DNA from: Desulforhopalus sp.
GTDB taxonomy: Bacteria > Desulfobacterota > Desulfobulbia > Desulfobulbales > Desulfocapsaceae
Assembly (NCBI GenBank): GCA_030247675.1
Contig: JAOTRX010000002.1
Coordinates: forward strand, 682,001-746,000
DNA: 64,000 bases
Direction: 5' to 3'
Shown here: positions 32,911-44,094 of the stretch, in pieces
Position numbering within the stretch: position 1 is the first letter of the stretch
Layout: each line of letters begins with the position of its first letter
Notes under the pieces: model-generated
What the model was told of the DNA's origin: nothing
Seen by the model: only the letters and a program-made list of their open reading frames with translations
Databases searched by the model: none
Made by a program: the position numbers and the translations under genes

Positions 32911-35567
32911 TACCGTGGGAGTTGGATGGTGATTCGGGCACCTCCGTCCGGGCGGTTGTTCGCCCGGATGGTGCCACCGTGTGCCTCGACGATGCCTCTG
33001 CAGATCGAAAGGCCAAGGCCGGTGCCGCTCGTTCCTTCCACCGCCGGCAGGCGGTAGAACTTCTCGAAAACCCGCCCGAGATCGGGCTCGGGGATGCCCG
33101 GCCCGCGGTCGAGGACCTCAAGCAGGATGTGTCGCTCCTCGGCCTGGGCGGTGATCTCTATAGGACTCCCAGACGGTGAATATTTCAAGGTATTATCGAG
33201 GAGATTGATCAGTACCTGGCTCATCAGCACCATATCCATGTCGACCGGCGGCAGGTCTTCGGCAAGTTTTACCTGCACCTCCCTGTCGCCCAGCCGTGTT
33301 TCAAGGGCGGCAAGGGCGCAGCCGATGAGGTCCTGCACGTCACAGGGCTCTCTCCGCAGGCTGAGCTCGCCGGCCTCAAGCCTGGTCATATCGAGGAGGT
33401 TGCCGACAAAGCGGTTCAGTCGTTCCGCCTCGTCCCAGGCGCCGGTAAGCAGGGCCTGCCTTTTTGGGGCGTCGATGTCGAGGTTGTCGTCGCGGAGGCT
33501 GCTGAGGGCGCCGATGATCGACACCAGCGGGGTGCGCAGGTCATGGGAGATGGAATTGAGCAGCGCCCTTTCGAGGTTTTCCCGGGCCTGGAGAAGCTGC
33601 ACCTGTTTGGCCCGCTCGGCCAGATGGACCCGTTCCAGGGCCAGCGATATCTGGGTGACGAAGGCGTCGAGAAGGCGGCGGTTGTGGGGGTTGCGGTACC
33701 CGGCGATGTCCGGCAGCTTGACGCCGAGGACCCCGAGTGGGCAGGCAGGGGTCGCCAGTGGCAGGTAGAGGAGGGCGGCCGAACCAAGGGTATTGGTGGC
33801 GATCCCGGCCTCCCTCTGGTTGCGAAATGTCCAGTCGGCGACAGCCAGTTCCTTGATGTCGAGGTGCAGGCCTTGACTGCAGGCAACTATCTCCATCTGT
33901 TCGCCATGGGGGGCGAGGACCGCCAGTTCCGCCTGCATCGCCTCGCCGATGTTCTTCACCACCGCCGCGAAAACCGTCTCCCGGTCGCTTGCCGCCGCCA
34001 GATCGCGGCTCAGGTAGTAGAGACTTTCCGTCTGCAGCTCGCGCTCGCGCATGACCTCCGCCCGTTCGCGGGATTTGCTCACCAGGGTGCTGATGACCAC
34101 TCCGACGACGAACAGTCCGAAAAAGGTGAACAGGTATTCGGTGTCCTGGACCTTAAAGCTGCCACGCGGCGGGATGAAAATGAAGTCGAAGGCCAGGACG
34201 CCGAGTGCCGCGGTGAGGATGGCCGGTCGCAGATTGAAGCGGATGGCGGCGATCACCACCGCCAGCAGGTAGAGCATGACCAGGTTGATCGGCGACAGAA
34301 AGGGCGCCGCCAGGGCCGAAAGCAGGGTGGCCGCAGCCACCAGACCGAGACTTGCCAGGGCGTCGATCCAGGGGATGGAAGGCCGCCGGCTGAGGTGGCG
34401 TGGCGGTTTGGCGGGGAGGTCGCTGATGCTGACGACATGGACATGGATGGCCCCGGAGAGGCGGATGATCTGATCGACGATGGGTGGCCGGAACAGTTCC
34501 CGCCACCGTGATTTTGCCGGTTTGCCGACAACGATGCGGGTGACGTTATGGCGCAGGGCATAGTCGATGACCGCCTCGGCGACCGACGATGCGGAGATGG
34601 TCACCACCTCGCCGCCGAGGCTCTCGGCAAGACGCAGGTCGCGCCAGATCCGTTCGCGGTTCTCCTGCTGCTGGCTGCCGACGCTCGGGGTCTCGATATA
34701 CACGGTATACCACTGCGCCTTCAGCTCGTCGGCGAGGCGGCGGGTGGTGCGAATGAGCTTTTCACTGAACGGGCTGCCGCTGGCGCAGACCAGAAGACGT
34801 TCGCTTGCCGGCCAGGGGCCGGGGATGGCGCGGGTCTCCATATAGTTCCGCATCTCTTCGTCGACCCTGCTGGCCGCCCGGCGCATGGCGAGTTCGCGGA
34901 GGGCAATGAGATTGCCGGGCTGGAAAAATTTCTTTGCGGCAAGGGCGGCCTGTTCGGGGATATATACCTTGCCCTGGCGCAGGCGCTGCAAGAGTTCCTC
35001 CGGCGGGATGTCGACCAGGGTGATCTCATCGGCAAGGTCGAGCATGCGGTCGGGAACGGTTTCCTGCACAGTAACCCCGGTGATCTGGGCGACGATATCC
35101 TTGAGACTCTCAAAGTGCTGGATATTGACGGTGGTGCAGACATCGATGCCGGCCACGAGGATCTCCTCAATGTCCTGCCAGCGTTTTTCGTGGCGGCAGC
35201 CGGGGGCATTGGTGTGGGCCAGTTCGTCGATCAGGACGATTTGCGGCCTTCGCTCCAGCACCCGGTCAATGTCGAGTTCCGGCAGGAGTACCCCCTGATA
35301 GAGGATGCGGGCCTTGGCAATGGTCTCCACGCCGTCGAGGAGGGCGTCGGTTTCCGGCCTGCCGTGCGACTCGACGTAGGCCGCCACCACATCATGGCCT
35401 TCGAGCCTTTGCTGGCCTGCCGCCTTGAGCATCGCATAGGTCTTGCCGACGCCCGCGGCGTAGCCGAGAAAGATCTTCAACTTGCCGCGGAGTTCACCCT
35501 GTTCCTCGGCCTGAGCGACCTTCAGCATGGCCTCGGGCGTCGGCCGTTCATCTTCCGGCAGGCTCAT
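32910..35567 (-). CDS. kdpD: KdpD sensor histidine kinase
   Basis: An 885-residue inner-membrane kinase. The N-terminal KdpD domain has the P-loop GYAAGVGKT at 35-43 and DELAHTNAPG. A universal-stress-like domain follows (about 260-385), then four closely spaced helices (DUF4118, about 400-500), a GAF-like segment, HisKA with NSISHDLRTPLVSIIG, and HATPase with DRGPGIPEPDLGRVF and GTGLGLSI. It senses K+ limitation and phosphorylates KdpE. Length is near E. coli KdpD (894). Its start overlaps the kdpC stop by four bases (ATGA). Confidence 0.95.
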   Translation of the reverse strand: MSLPEDERPTPEAMLKVAQAEEQGELRGKLKIFLGYAAGVGKTYAMLKAAGQQRLEGHDVVAAYVESHGRPETDALLDGVETIAKARILYQGVLLPELDIDRVLERRPQIVLIDELAHTNAPGCRHEKRWQDIEEILVAGIDVCTTVNIQHFESLKDIVAQITGVTVQETVPDRMLDLADEITLVDIPPEELLQRLRQGKVYIPEQAALAAKKFFQPGNLIALRELAMRRAASRVDEEMRNYMETRAIPGPWPASERLLVCASGSPFSEKLIRTTRRLADELKAQWYTVYIETPSVGSQQQENRERIWRDLRLAESLGGEVVTISASSVAEAVIDYALRHNVTRIVVGKPAKSRWRELFRPPIVDQIIRLSGAIHVHVVSISDLPAKPPRHLSRRPSIPWIDALASLGLVAAATLLSALAAPFLSPINLVMLYLLAVVIAAIRFNLRPAILTAALGVLAFDFIFIPPRGSFKVQDTEYLFTFFGLFVVGVVISTLVSKSRERAEVMRERELQTESLYYLSRDLAAASDRETVFAAVVKNIGEAMQAELAVLAPHGEQMEIVACSQGLHLDIKELAVADWTFRNQREAGIATNTLGSAALLYLPLATPACPLGVLGVKLPDIAGYRNPHNRRLLDAFVTQISLALERVHLAERAKQVQLLQARENLERALLNSISHDLRTPLVSIIGALSSLRDDNLDIDAPKRQALLTGAWDEAERLNRFVGNLLDMTRLEAGELSLRREPCDVQDLIGCALAALETRLGDREVQVKLAEDLPPVDMDMVLMSQVLINLLDNTLKYSPSGSPIEITAQAEERHILLEVLDRGPGIPEPDLGRVFEKFYRLPAVEGTSGTGLGLSICRGIVEAHGGTIRANNRPDGGARITIQLPR

Positions 35568-36133
35568 GGTGACACCTTGTCGAGGGCGAGGTTAAGGGCC
35601 AGGACGTTGATTCGTGGCTCTCCCAGAAAGCCCGCCTGCCGGTCCTCGGTGTGGGCCGCGACCAGATGGCCGACCAACGCCCCGGTGATTCCCCTCGCCA
35701 TGGCAACCCGAGTCGTCTGCACTGCTGCCGCTTCGGGGGAGATATGCGGATCAAGGCCGCTGGCCGAGGCAAGTATCAGATCGGCGGGGATGGCACCGGT
35801 GACGCCGCTGTCGCGGATGGCTTGCACCCTTTGGGCAACGGTTTTCAGGAAATCCGGATTACTCGGGCCGGAGTTCGACCCCCCTGATGCCGCAGGGTTG
35901 TAGGGGAATTCAGGGGTGGCCGACGGCCGTGGCCAGAAGTATTGCGGGGCGGTGAAGGGCTGGCCGATCAGTTGCGAGCCGATGGTTCTGCCCTGGTCGT
36001 CGATGACCAAGCTGCCCGCCGCCTGCCGGGGAAAGAGTGCCGCGGCGATGCCGGTCACCACCGCCGGATACAGACCGCCACAGAGCAGGGTGACGGTAAG
36101 ACAGAACAGCACTGCTGTTTTCAGTTCCTTCAT
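35564..36133 (-). CDS. kdpC: KdpC subunit of the potassium-transporting ATPase
   Basis: A 189-residue protein with a single N-terminal membrane helix (about 8-32) and a periplasmic domain. It contains GSQLIGQPFTAPQYFWPRPSA, the SGGSNSGPSNPDFL segment and DLILASASGLDPHISPEAA, all hallmarks of KdpC. It helps assemble the KdpFABC pump and raises its affinity. GAGGAAACG precedes the ATG. It lies 58 bp behind kdpB and overlaps kdpD. Confidence 0.95.
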   Translation of the reverse strand: MKELKTAVLFCLTVTLLCGGLYPAVVTGIAAALFPRQAAGSLVIDDQGRTIGSQLIGQPFTAPQYFWPRPSATPEFPYNPAASGGSNSGPSNPDFLKTVAQRVQAIRDSGVTGAIPADLILASASGLDPHISPEAAAVQTTRVAMARGITGALVGHLVAAHTEDRQAGFLGEPRINVLALNLALDKVSP

Positions 36134-36191
36134 GATCGTTTCCTCTCACACCGGGCGAGTGCCCGGTCACATTGCCGGCAATGGCTTGTCA

Positions 36192-38261
36192 TTATAGCAC
36201 CATTGCCAGGATTAAATCGATGGCCTTGATGCCGATAAACGGCACAATCATGCCGCCAAGCCCGTACAACAACAGATTATAGATGAGTATTCTCTCGGCC
36301 GACATCGGCCGGACGGTGCTGCCGTAGAGCGCCAGCGGCACCAGCAGGGGGATGATGAGGGCGTTGAAAATGACTGCCGACAAAATGGCGCTCATCGGAC
36401 TGGCAAGCCCCATAACGTTCAGGGCGCTCAGCTGCGGATAGGTGGCAAGCAGCATGGCCGGGACGATGGCAAAGTACTTGGCGATATCGTTGGCGATGCT
36501 GAAGGTGGTGAGATTGCCGCGGGTCATGAGGATCTGCTTGCCGACGAGGACGATGTCGAGGAGCTTGGTCGGATTGCTGTCGAGGTCGATGATATTGGCC
36601 GCCTCCTTTGCCGCCTGGGTGCCGGTGTTCATCGCCACCGCCACGTCCGCCTGGGCAAGGGCCGGGGCGTCGTTGGTACCGTCGCCGGTCATGGCCACCA
36701 TCTGGCCCGCCTCCTGATACTGGCGGATGAGGCGCAGCTTATCCTCCGGTCTTGCCTGGGCGAGGAAGTCATCGACCTGGGCCTCGGCGGCGATGGCCGC
36801 GGCGGTCAGCGGGTTGTCGCCGGTGATCATCACCGTCTTGATGCCCATGTTGCGCAGCTGCTGGAACCGCTCCTTTATGCCACCCTTGATGATGTCTTTC
36901 AGGTTGACGACCCCGAAAATCTCCTTGTCGCAAGTGACCACCAGGGGGGTCGAGCCGGCCCGGGCCACCCGGTCGGTGATGTCCGCTAGGCCGCTCGGAA
37001 TTGTCTTTGCGCCAAGGCCCTTGACAAAGGATATCGCCGAGTCGACGGCACCCTTGCGGTACTGCCGTCCGTGAATATCGACGCCGGACAGGCGGGTGTC
37101 GGCGTTGAAGGCAATGCCCTTGCCATCGGCCGGGAGGACGAGTTCATGCAGCCCGTATTTTTTCCGGGCGAGGGTGACGATGCTCCTGCCCTCGGGTGTC
37201 TCATCGGCAAGCGAGGCAAGGAGCGCCGCCTCGGCCAGGTCCCGTTCGCGGTAGCCGCCCACCGGGATAAACTCCACCGCCTCGCGGTTACCGAGGGTGA
37301 TGGTGCCGGTCTTGTCGAGGAGCAGGACGTTGACGTCGCCCGCCGCCTCTATGGCGTGTCCCGACAGGGCGATGACATTCTTCTGGAAAAGCCGATCCAT
37401 GCCGGCGATGCCGATGGCCGGGAGGAGGGCGGCGATGGTGGTTGGCGCCAGGCAGACGAAGAGGGCGACGAGGACGGTCAGCGACACCGGCTCGCCTTGT
37501 CCCGTCACCCGTACGCTGTACAGCGACAGCGGGCTGATGTTGGCGCAGACCAGGAGAAAGACCGCGGTCAGGGAGATCAGCAGCACGTCGAGGGCAACCT
37601 CATTGGGGGTCTTGCGCCGCTTGGCGCCTTCGATGAGCGAGATCATCCTGTCGAGGAAGGTCTCGCCGGGATTGGCGGTGATCCTGACGATGATCGCATT
37701 GGCAAGTACCGTCGTGCCGCCGGTGACGGCGCTGCGGTCGCCACCCGCTTCCCGCACCACCGGCGCCGATTCGCCGGTTACCGCCGCCTCGTTGACCAGG
37801 GCGGCGCCGGTGATGATCTCGCCATCGCCGGCGATGATATCATGGGCCTCAACCAGGATGTGGTGGTCCTTGCGCAGCTGTGCGGCGGCCACGATCTCAT
37901 AGGGGCTGTCGAACTCCGGCCTCTTGAGGAGTTTTGCCTGGACATCGACGCGGGCCTTGCGCAGGCTGGCGGCACGGGCCTTGCCGCGCCCCTCGGCAAG
38001 ACTCTCGGCAAAGGTGGCGAAGATCACCGTCAACCACAGCCACAGCGACACCAGCCCGGAGAACCAGGCCGGTTCTTCATTGACACCGAAGAGCGACAGG
38101 ATAAACGCCACCAGGGTGATGGTACTGGCAGCTTCCACGGCGAGCATCACCGGATTGCGCCATAGAGCGCGGGGATTGAGCTTTTTCAAGGCGTCGGCGA
38201 GGGCCGTGAGGAGAATCCGCCTCTCGAAGATGGAGACCCTTGCAGGGGTTCGTCTGGCCAT
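36192..38261 (-). CDS. kdpB: KdpB P-type ATPase subunit
   Basis: A 689-residue P-type ATPase that drives high-affinity K+ import by KdpA. TGESAPV marks the actuator domain, [13 protein letters not shown] holds the phosphorylated Asp, [14 protein letters not shown] and [20 protein letters not shown] the hinge, with seven or so membrane helices. Length matches E. coli KdpB (682). ATG 38261 follows GGGAGGGAAATAACC; an upstream in-frame start at 38366 would overlap kdpA. It starts two bases after the kdpA stop. Confidence 0.96.
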   Translation of the reverse strand: MARRTPARVSIFERRILLTALADALKKLNPRALWRNPVMLAVEAASTITLVAFILSLFGVNEEPAWFSGLVSLWLWLTVIFATFAESLAEGRGKARAASLRKARVDVQAKLLKRPEFDSPYEIVAAAQLRKDHHILVEAHDIIAGDGEIITGAALVNEAAVTGESAPVVREAGGDRSAVTGGTTVLANAIIVRITANPGETFLDRMISLIEGAKRRKTPNEVALDVLLISLTAVFLLVCANISPLSLYSVRVTGQGEPVSLTVLVALFVCLAPTTIAALLPAIGIAGMDRLFQKNVIALSGHAIEAAGDVNVLLLDKTGTITLGNREAVEFIPVGGYRERDLAEAALLASLADETPEGRSIVTLARKKYGLHELVLPADGKGIAFNADTRLSGVDIHGRQYRKGAVDSAISFVKGLGAKTIPSGLADITDRVARAGSTPLVVTCDKEIFGVVNLKDIIKGGIKERFQQLRNMGIKTVMITGDNPLTAAAIAAEAQVDDFLAQARPEDKLRLIRQYQEAGQMVAMTGDGTNDAPALAQADVAVAMNTGTQAAKEAANIIDLDSNPTKLLDIVLVGKQILMTRGNLTTFSIANDIAKYFAIVPAMLLATYPQLSALNVMGLASPMSAILSAVIFNALIIPLLVPLALYGSTVRPMSAERILIYNLLLYGLGGMIVPFIGIKAIDLILAMVL

Positions 38262-38263
38262 GG

Positions 38264-39964
38264 TTATTTCCCTCCCCAGATGGTCAAGTGCTCGACTATC
38301 GGGCCGAGCGACAGCGCAGGGAAAAAGGTTAAAACACCGACGATGAGGATAACCAGGGTCAACCACAGGGCAAAGGGCAGTTTGTCGGTGGGCAGTGTGC
38401 CGATGCTTGGCGGGACGAACCGCTTGGCCGCCAGCGACCCGGCCATGGCCAGTATCGCCACGATGGGCAGGTAGCGGCCAAGGAGCATGGCCAGGGCGCC
38501 AAGGAGATTGTAGAAGTTGGTGTTGCCGCTTAAGCCGGCGAAGGCGCTGCCGTTGTTGTTGGCCATGGAGGCGAAGGCGTAAAGGATTTCAGTCAGGCCA
38601 TGGGCGCCGGGGTTGGCGATGGATGCCACGGCGGCAGGGACGAGGACGGCCACCCCGGAAAGGATGAGGACGATGATGCCGGCGGTGAGTATGGTCACCA
38701 CCGACAGCCACATCTCCCGTGCCTCGATCTTTTTCCCAAGATATTCCGGAGTCCGGCCGATCATCAGGCCGGAGACGAAGACGGCGATGATGGCAAAGGC
38801 CAGCATGGTGTAGAGACCGGAGCCGACGCCGCCGAAGACCACCTCGCCAAGAAGCATCAAAACCAGGGGAATCATGCCGCCGAGCGGTGTCAGCGAGTCG
38901 TGCATGGCCGCCACCGCCCCACAGGAGGTGGCGGTGGTGGCAACCTCAAAGAGGCTGGACCCGGCGGTGCCGAAGCGCAGCTCCTTGCCCTCCATATTGC
39001 CGCCCTCGACGCCAAGGCCGGTCAAGAGTGGGTTGCCGCCTGCCTCAAGGCTGTGCATAAGGGTAAAGGCTACGATGAGGAGATACAGCATCACCCCGAA
39101 AAGGGCCCATCCCTGCCGCGGATTGCCGACCATGCTGCCGAAGGTGGCGGTGAGAGCGCCGGGGATGAGGAGGATTAAAAGAATTTCCAGGTAGTGGGAA
39201 AGCGGCGTCGGGTTCTCGAAGGGGTGGGCGGAATTGGCGTTGAAAAAGCCGCCGCCGTTGGTGCCCAGTTCCTTGATCGCTTCCTGGGATGCCACTGGCC
39301 CCATGGGGAGAACGACCTCCTTGGTCGTCTCGACCAAGGTCACCGTCCTGTAGGGACTAAAGTTTTGGATGACGCCCTGGGAAACAAGGATGAGTGCGGC
39401 AGCGAGGGACAGCGGCAGGAGGATATAGAGAATGCTCCTGGTCATATCAAGCCAGAAGTTGCCGAGCGTTGGGGTCTTGCGCCGCACAAAACCACGGATA
39501 AGGGCAATGGCCACGGCCATGCCGGTGGCCGAGGAAACGAAGTTGTGCACCGTAAACCCCAGCATCTGGGTGACATAGCTTGCGGTCTGTTCACCGGCGT
39601 AGTTCTGCCAGTTGGTGTTGGTGACGAAGCTGACCGCCGTGTTCAGCGCCAACTGCCAGGTGAAGGACGGCAGTTGCTTGGGGTTCATCGGCAGCAGCTG
39701 CTGCAGCATCAGCATGGCAAAGAGCATAAGGAAAAGCACCAGATTAGAGAGCAGCACGGCCCCGGCGTACTGTCGCCAATCCATCTCCTCCTCCGCCTGT
39801 ACCCCGCAGATTCGGTAGATGAATTTCTCGCAAGGGGCGAAAAGCGGCGAGAGAAATGTCCGCTGTCCCTGGTAGACCCTGGCCATAAAACCACCGAGGG
39901 GCTTGACCAGCGCCAAAAGTACGGCAAAAAAGAGGAAAGTTGCCAGCCATTCATGGGTGTTCAT
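38264..39964 (-). CDS. kdpA: KdpA potassium-binding channel-like subunit
   Basis: A 566-residue membrane protein with about ten helices, related to Trk/Ktr channels with four pore loops, for example [32 protein letters not shown] and [14 protein letters not shown]. These loops form the K+ filter of the KdpFABC pump. GGGAGAACAGC precedes ATG 39964. It is the first kdp gene; no KdpF-like 29-residue ORF could be found upstream, although such genes are easily missed. The promoter must lie in the 190-bp gap shared with the divergent ferredoxin. Confidence 0.95.
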   Translation of the reverse strand: MNTHEWLATFLFFAVLLALVKPLGGFMARVYQGQRTFLSPLFAPCEKFIYRICGVQAEEEMDWRQYAGAVLLSNLVLFLMLFAMLMLQQLLPMNPKQLPSFTWQLALNTAVSFVTNTNWQNYAGEQTASYVTQMLGFTVHNFVSSATGMAVAIALIRGFVRRKTPTLGNFWLDMTRSILYILLPLSLAAALILVSQGVIQNFSPYRTVTLVETTKEVVLPMGPVASQEAIKELGTNGGGFFNANSAHPFENPTPLSHYLEILLILLIPGALTATFGSMVGNPRQGWALFGVMLYLLIVAFTLMHSLEAGGNPLLTGLGVEGGNMEGKELRFGTAGSSLFEVATTATSCGAVAAMHDSLTPLGGMIPLVLMLLGEVVFGGVGSGLYTMLAFAIIAVFVSGLMIGRTPEYLGKKIEAREMWLSVVTILTAGIIVLILSGVAVLVPAAVASIANPGAHGLTEILYAFASMANNNGSAFAGLSGNTNFYNLLGALAMLLGRYLPIVAILAMAGSLAAKRFVPPSIGTLPTDKLPFALWLTLVILIVGVLTFFPALSLGPIVEHLTIWGGK

Positions 39965-40154
39965 TGCTGTTCTCCCGATCACGTTTATTATAAAGCTACA
40001 CTTCAGAGTGACCTCGTTGCATTTGTTTCTTCTGACAGTAACTGTAACGATTTTTATATAAAGAGGAGATCAAATCTTCCGGCAAATGTGTCAAGAATGT
40101 GTCAATAAAAGACCTGGCGTATTGCAGGCAAAACCGTATAGAGGAGGTGCTTCC

Positions 40155-40505
40155 GTGGCACAGATAAACATAGAGAATCTTCAGGTAACCATTGCCGCAC
40201 AACCCGGTCGGAGTCTTTTGAACACCTTGGTCCTTGAAGATCAGCCGATCCATACCGTATGCGGTGGCCGGGCCAGATGTGGCTGCTGTCGAATCCGGAT
40301 TGTCGAAGGCAAGAAAGGAATCTCGCCGGTAAACGAGTGGGAGAAAGTCCGGCTGACCGCCGAAGAGCTGGCGGCCGGTTGGCGTCTAGCCTGTCAAACC
40401 CACACCCTTCGGGATATCACCATTCACCTGCCGACAGCTGAGGAACTTGATCCGGCCTGCAGGAAAAAGAAGGAGAGGGTGGTTCAGGACCCGGCTTTGC
40501 GGTAA
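40155..40505 (+). CDS. [2Fe-2S] ferredoxin
   Basis: A 116-residue plant-type ferredoxin. The cluster ligands are C36-x5-C42-x2-C45 (CGGRARCGCC) and C80 (GWRLACQT). It resembles the N-terminal ferredoxin of RACo-type and related proteins but stops after the ferredoxin fold plus a basic tail. GTG 40155 was chosen for the perfect GAGGAGGTG eight bases upstream; an upstream ATG at 40086 would add cysteine-bearing residues without a ribosome-binding site. Its 3' end overlaps the convergent DMT carrier gene by 22 bp. Its electron partner is not evident. Confidence 0.8.
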   Translation: MAQINIENLQVTIAAQPGRSLLNTLVLEDQPIHTVCGGRARCGCCRIRIVEGKKGISPVNEWEKVRLTAEELAAGWRLACQTHTLRDITIHLPTAEELDPACRKKKERVVQDPALR

Positions 40506-41371
40506 TTGGCCAGGGTGACGCCGCAGAGGACGAGCAATCCGCCGGCCAAAACGGCCATTCGCACCGACTCGCCGAGGATCAGCCAGGACAGAATGAGGGA
40601 GAATACCGGGACGAGGTTGATAAAGATTCCGGCCCGGCTGGCGCCGATCTTCTTGATGCCGATATAGTACAGGGAAAAGCCGAGGGCGGTGCCGCCGATA
40701 CCGAGGTAGGCAAGGCTTATCCAGGACAGGGTGGTGATCGTGGCGAGCTTGCCGATGAGACCTTCTCCCACGGCCGGGAAGGCAAGGAAGACAGTGCCGA
40801 TGATCGATGAATAGCAGACGGCGGTCAGCGGCGGCAGGGAGCGGAGTACCGACCGGCCGATCAGCGAATAGGCCGACCAGCTGGCGACGCAGCCGAGCAG
40901 GGCCTGCTCGCCACGGCCGAAGCCGCCGGTAAAGAGCGATCCGGGGTGGCCGTTGCTGATGACCAAAATAGCCCCGGTAAGCGACACCAGAACCCCGCAG
41001 CCCTTCAGCAGGGAGAGGCGTTCCTTCAGGAAGAGGGCGGCAAAGATGGTGATGACCAAGGGCGTCCCGGCAACAATGAGCGAGGCCCGGCCGGCATTGA
41101 TATACTGCAGGCCGGAAAAGAAAAAGACATTGTAGGCAAAGACCCCGGTCAGTCCGAGAAGGAGAAGGGACAGCCAGAGTCGTGGCGAGGGCATGGCAAA
41201 CTTGCCCTCGATTGCCTTGGTCAATACCAGCATGGCCACCGAGGCGATAAAAAAACGGAGAAAGGCGGCGCTGGCCGGTTCAACCGCTCCTGCCAGCAGG
41301 CGTCCGGCAATGAAGGTGCCGCCCCACAAAAACATGGTAAAAACCAGCGAAAGATAGGTGACAACAGGCAT
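40484..41371 (-). CDS. EamA/DMT family transporter
   Basis: A 295-residue membrane carrier with ten helices in two EamA repeats, e.g. FMFLWGGTFIAGRLLAG at the start of the first half and ISLAYLGIGGTALGFSLYYIGIKKIG and LSWLILGES in the second. The family exports amino acids, nucleosides or other metabolites; the substrate is unknown. ATG 41371 follows AAGGAAGG. It overlaps the end of the convergent ferredoxin gene by 22 bp. Confidence 0.85.
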   Translation of the reverse strand: MPVVTYLSLVFTMFLWGGTFIAGRLLAGAVEPASAAFLRFFIASVAMLVLTKAIEGKFAMPSPRLWLSLLLLGLTGVFAYNVFFFSGLQYINAGRASLIVAGTPLVITIFAALFLKERLSLLKGCGVLVSLTGAILVISNGHPGSLFTGGFGRGEQALLGCVASWSAYSLIGRSVLRSLPPLTAVCYSSIIGTVFLAFPAVGEGLIGKLATITTLSWISLAYLGIGGTALGFSLYYIGIKKIGASRAGIFINLVPVFSLILSWLILGESVRMAVLAGGLLVLCGVTLANYRKAGS

Positions 41372-41481
41372 GAACGGCCTTCCTTTGAATAAGCGCAACA
41401 AAACATCTGCGGACGATAAAAGTCGGAGATGAGGATTAACGGGATCGGCAGCAAAAGGTCAAGTTCTTTTCTTAGCCGGTC

Positions 41482-44079
41482 TCAGGGCTGCCCCTGGTCC
41501 ATCACCCTCCTGATAATGACCGCAATGTCCTTTCTGGCCATGGGCTTCATGGCAAAACCCTTGATGCCTATTGCCTTTGCCTGTTCTTCGGAGATGAGGG
41601 TGCTGTAGCCGGTGCAGAGAATAATCGGTGTTTCCGGACGGATCTGGAGAATACGCCGGGAAAGATCGACTCCGGTCATCCCCGGCATGGTCTGGTCGGT
41701 AATAACCAGATCGAATGCCTCCGGTTCATTCTGGAAGGTGGTGAGGGCCTCGATACTGTTTGATCTGGCGGTCACCCGGTAGCCGAGTCGCTCCAGGATC
41801 AGCTTGCCCATCTCGGCAAGAATTCCCTCGTCGTCGACAAAGAGGATATGTTCCTTGCCTACCGGTGCAGAATCCTTCGGTTTATTCTCTTGTGCGGGAG
41901 TAGTGGCGATAATCGGCAGGAGGATATCAAAGACGGTGCCTTCTCTTGGCGAACTGTTGCAGGTAATGGCCCCGCCGTAGCTCTGGATGATACCATACAC
42001 CGTGGCAAGGCCCATTCCGGTACCCTTGCCGACCTCTTTCGTGGTAAAAAACGGTTCGAATATCTTCTCCTTGATGTGGGCGGGGATACCCGATCCGGTA
42101 TCGCGGATCGACAAGTGTACATAGCCGCCCGGCTGGACCGGCGACTCACCGTTGAGACCTTCCTCATTCAGCACCTTCTGCCGCAGGGCAATGGTGAGGG
42201 TGCCACCCTTCACCTCCATGGCATGAAAGGCATTGGTGCAGAGGTTCATGATCACTTGATGGATCTGTGTGGGGTCGGCGAGAATTGTCCCGGCATCCGC
42301 CTCGATATCCTGGATTATATTGATGGTTGCCGGCAATGAGGCGCGCAGCAATTTAACGGCTTCGTTTATAATCATGCAGGGTTGCAGGGGGATCTTGTCG
42401 GTTTTTGCCTGGCGGCTGAAGGCAAGGATCTGTTTGACAAGTTCCTTGGCGCGGTTGCCGGCATTCAGGACCTGGGCGATATCGTGGGCCATGGTTGAAC
42501 CCTCGGGGCAGTCATCGCGGATCATCTCCGAATAGCCGATAACGGCTGAGAGGATATTATTGAAGTCATGGGCGATTCCGCCGGCCAGGGTGCCGATGGC
42601 CTCCATCTTCCGGGCTTGCTGCAGCTGGCCAATCAAGGCATGTTTTTCCTCTTCGGCCCGTCTGGACTCAGTTATATCGGTGAACATGCCAAAGGAACCG
42701 GTGAACCGGTCCTGTTCGTCGAGGATTGGAATGGCTGAGACATGGGTCAACACGCTGCGGCCGTCCTTATGGCGAAAGGTCCGTTCATAGCTTTCGCCGC
42801 CACCGCCCATGCGTTTTTGTATCCGCTGGTAATGGTCCTCCATTTCCTCTGGGACGACAAAATCAGCAACCGGCCGGCCGAGCATCTCTTCCGGGGTATA
42901 TCCGAGCATTGCCGCCATCTGCGGATTGACGAAGTTGGTCCGCCACGAACTGTCCTTGCCCCAGATACCTTCCCGGGCGGTGTTGACGATCAACCGGTAT
43001 TGCTCCTCGCTTGTCCGCAAGGCCTCTTCCACTCGCTTGCGTTCGCTGACGTCAACGATGCCGCCGTAGAGAATCTTGCCGCCGCCAGCACCTCCGCCCG
43101 CGCACTCGGTACGACAGCTGATATGGATTATCTTGCCGTTTTTATGGCGAATACGTAGATTGCACGAGCTGTGGCTGCCTGGTGGAAGGCCGGTGACATG
43201 GTCGGCAAAGACCGGGAGATCCTCTTCAACAACGAGGAAACGCCAGCATTTTTCGGCAAGTATCTCGTCCACCGAATAGCCGCAGATCTTTTCGGTGGCG
43301 CCCATCATCCAATCGATGTGAAAAACTCCATCTCCATCTTCAAGGCAGGAGTAGGAAATATCAGAGGATACAGATGATATGCGGCGGAAGCGTTCGCGGT
43401 TTTCCTCATCCTGTTTGAGGCTTGAGATGATTCGGGACTGGTGCATGTTCCGGCAGGCGCTGGTGGAAAGCTGTCTGGTAAAGGTAGAGAGCAGCTGGGC
43501 CACCATCGCGAATTGCCCGCGTGGCATGATGGGAACCTTGCGGAAGGCCTCCAATGCATCGGTTCGATCGATCCCGATCCTTTCGGCATAAGCCAGTATC
43601 TTACCTTCGTCCTGGTTATCCTCTCGCACCTGGCCAATGATCCAGTTTGCCAGATGCTTCCCGGCAAAGGTGATGCCCGCCGCGGCACACCACAAACCGT
43701 TGCGGCATTGCCTGATTGTCGGACTGTCGGATTTGGGTGGGGTGAACGATCCATAGGCAGTGCAGCACTCGACATATCCCATTTCTGTCTTGCCGATAAT
43801 TTCGCCGCATAACTGGGAGTAATTACTGGGCAGGGTGATCGGTCGGCCATCCGGGTGGGCAATGATTGAGGCCACACCGGTTGCCTTGGAAAAGTCGTCC
43901 TGCAGGCGCTGCAATTCTTCGAGGCTGAACATCGAGTCGATAGTCACGAGGTCCAGGTCAACTGGTGCTGCAAGGCCGGGAGAATGAAGTCCAGCCATGC
44001 TGCTCGCCGCGGAATAGCCACCGGCCTTAAGGTCTGCCATAGGAATGTCGAGAAAAGAGAAGGGTATTGAACCGGCCAT
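41482..44079 (-). CDS. PocR-PAS-PAS hybrid sensor histidine kinase with receiver domain
   Basis: An 865-residue kinase without clear membrane helices. Residues about 45-215 form a PocR ligand-binding domain ([21 protein letters not shown]...C spacing in CCTAYGS and [12 protein letters not shown]). Two PAS domains follow (about 235-355 and 360-485), then HisKA with [20 protein letters not shown], HATPase with DTGSGIP and [12 protein letters not shown], and a C-terminal receiver ([20 protein letters not shown]). PocR domains are reported to bind small hydrocarbon derivatives or sense redox. No DNA-binding output. It is 15 bp downstream of a membrane PAS kinase, with which it is probably co-transcribed. 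Confidence 0.87.
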   Translation of the reverse strand: MAGSIPFSFLDIPMADLKAGGYSAASSMAGLHSPGLAAPVDLDLVTIDSMFSLEELQRLQDDFSKATGVASIIAHPDGRPITLPSNYSQLCGEIIGKTEMGYVECCTAYGSFTPPKSDSPTIRQCRNGLWCAAAGITFAGKHLANWIIGQVREDNQDEGKILAYAERIGIDRTDALEAFRKVPIMPRGQFAMVAQLLSTFTRQLSTSACRNMHQSRIISSLKQDEENRERFRRISSVSSDISYSCLEDGDGVFHIDWMMGATEKICGYSVDEILAEKCWRFLVVEEDLPVFADHVTGLPPGSHSSCNLRIRHKNGKIIHISCRTECAGGGAGGGKILYGGIVDVSERKRVEEALRTSEEQYRLIVNTAREGIWGKDSSWRTNFVNPQMAAMLGYTPEEMLGRPVADFVVPEEMEDHYQRIQKRMGGGGESYERTFRHKDGRSVLTHVSAIPILDEQDRFTGSFGMFTDITESRRAEEEKHALIGQLQQARKMEAIGTLAGGIAHDFNNILSAVIGYSEMIRDDCPEGSTMAHDIAQVLNAGNRAKELVKQILAFSRQAKTDKIPLQPCMIINEAVKLLRASLPATINIIQDIEADAGTILADPTQIHQVIMNLCTNAFHAMEVKGGTLTIALRQKVLNEEGLNGESPVQPGGYVHLSIRDTGSGIPAHIKEKIFEPFFTTKEVGKGTGMGLATVYGIIQSYGGAITCNSSPREGTVFDILLPIIATTPAQENKPKDSAPVGKEHILFVDDEGILAEMGKLILERLGYRVTARSNSIEALTTFQNEPEAFDLVITDQTMPGMTGVDLSRRILQIRPETPIILCTGYSTLISEEQAKAIGIKGFAMKPMARKDIAVIIRRVMDQGQP

Positions 44080-44094
44080 GATGATTGTCGAGGT

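Noticed and set aside
37071..38165. 364-codon plus-strand frame opposite kdpB
   Set aside because: Antisense shadow rich in Asp, Gly, Arg and His; kdpB on the other strand has all P-type ATPase motifs.
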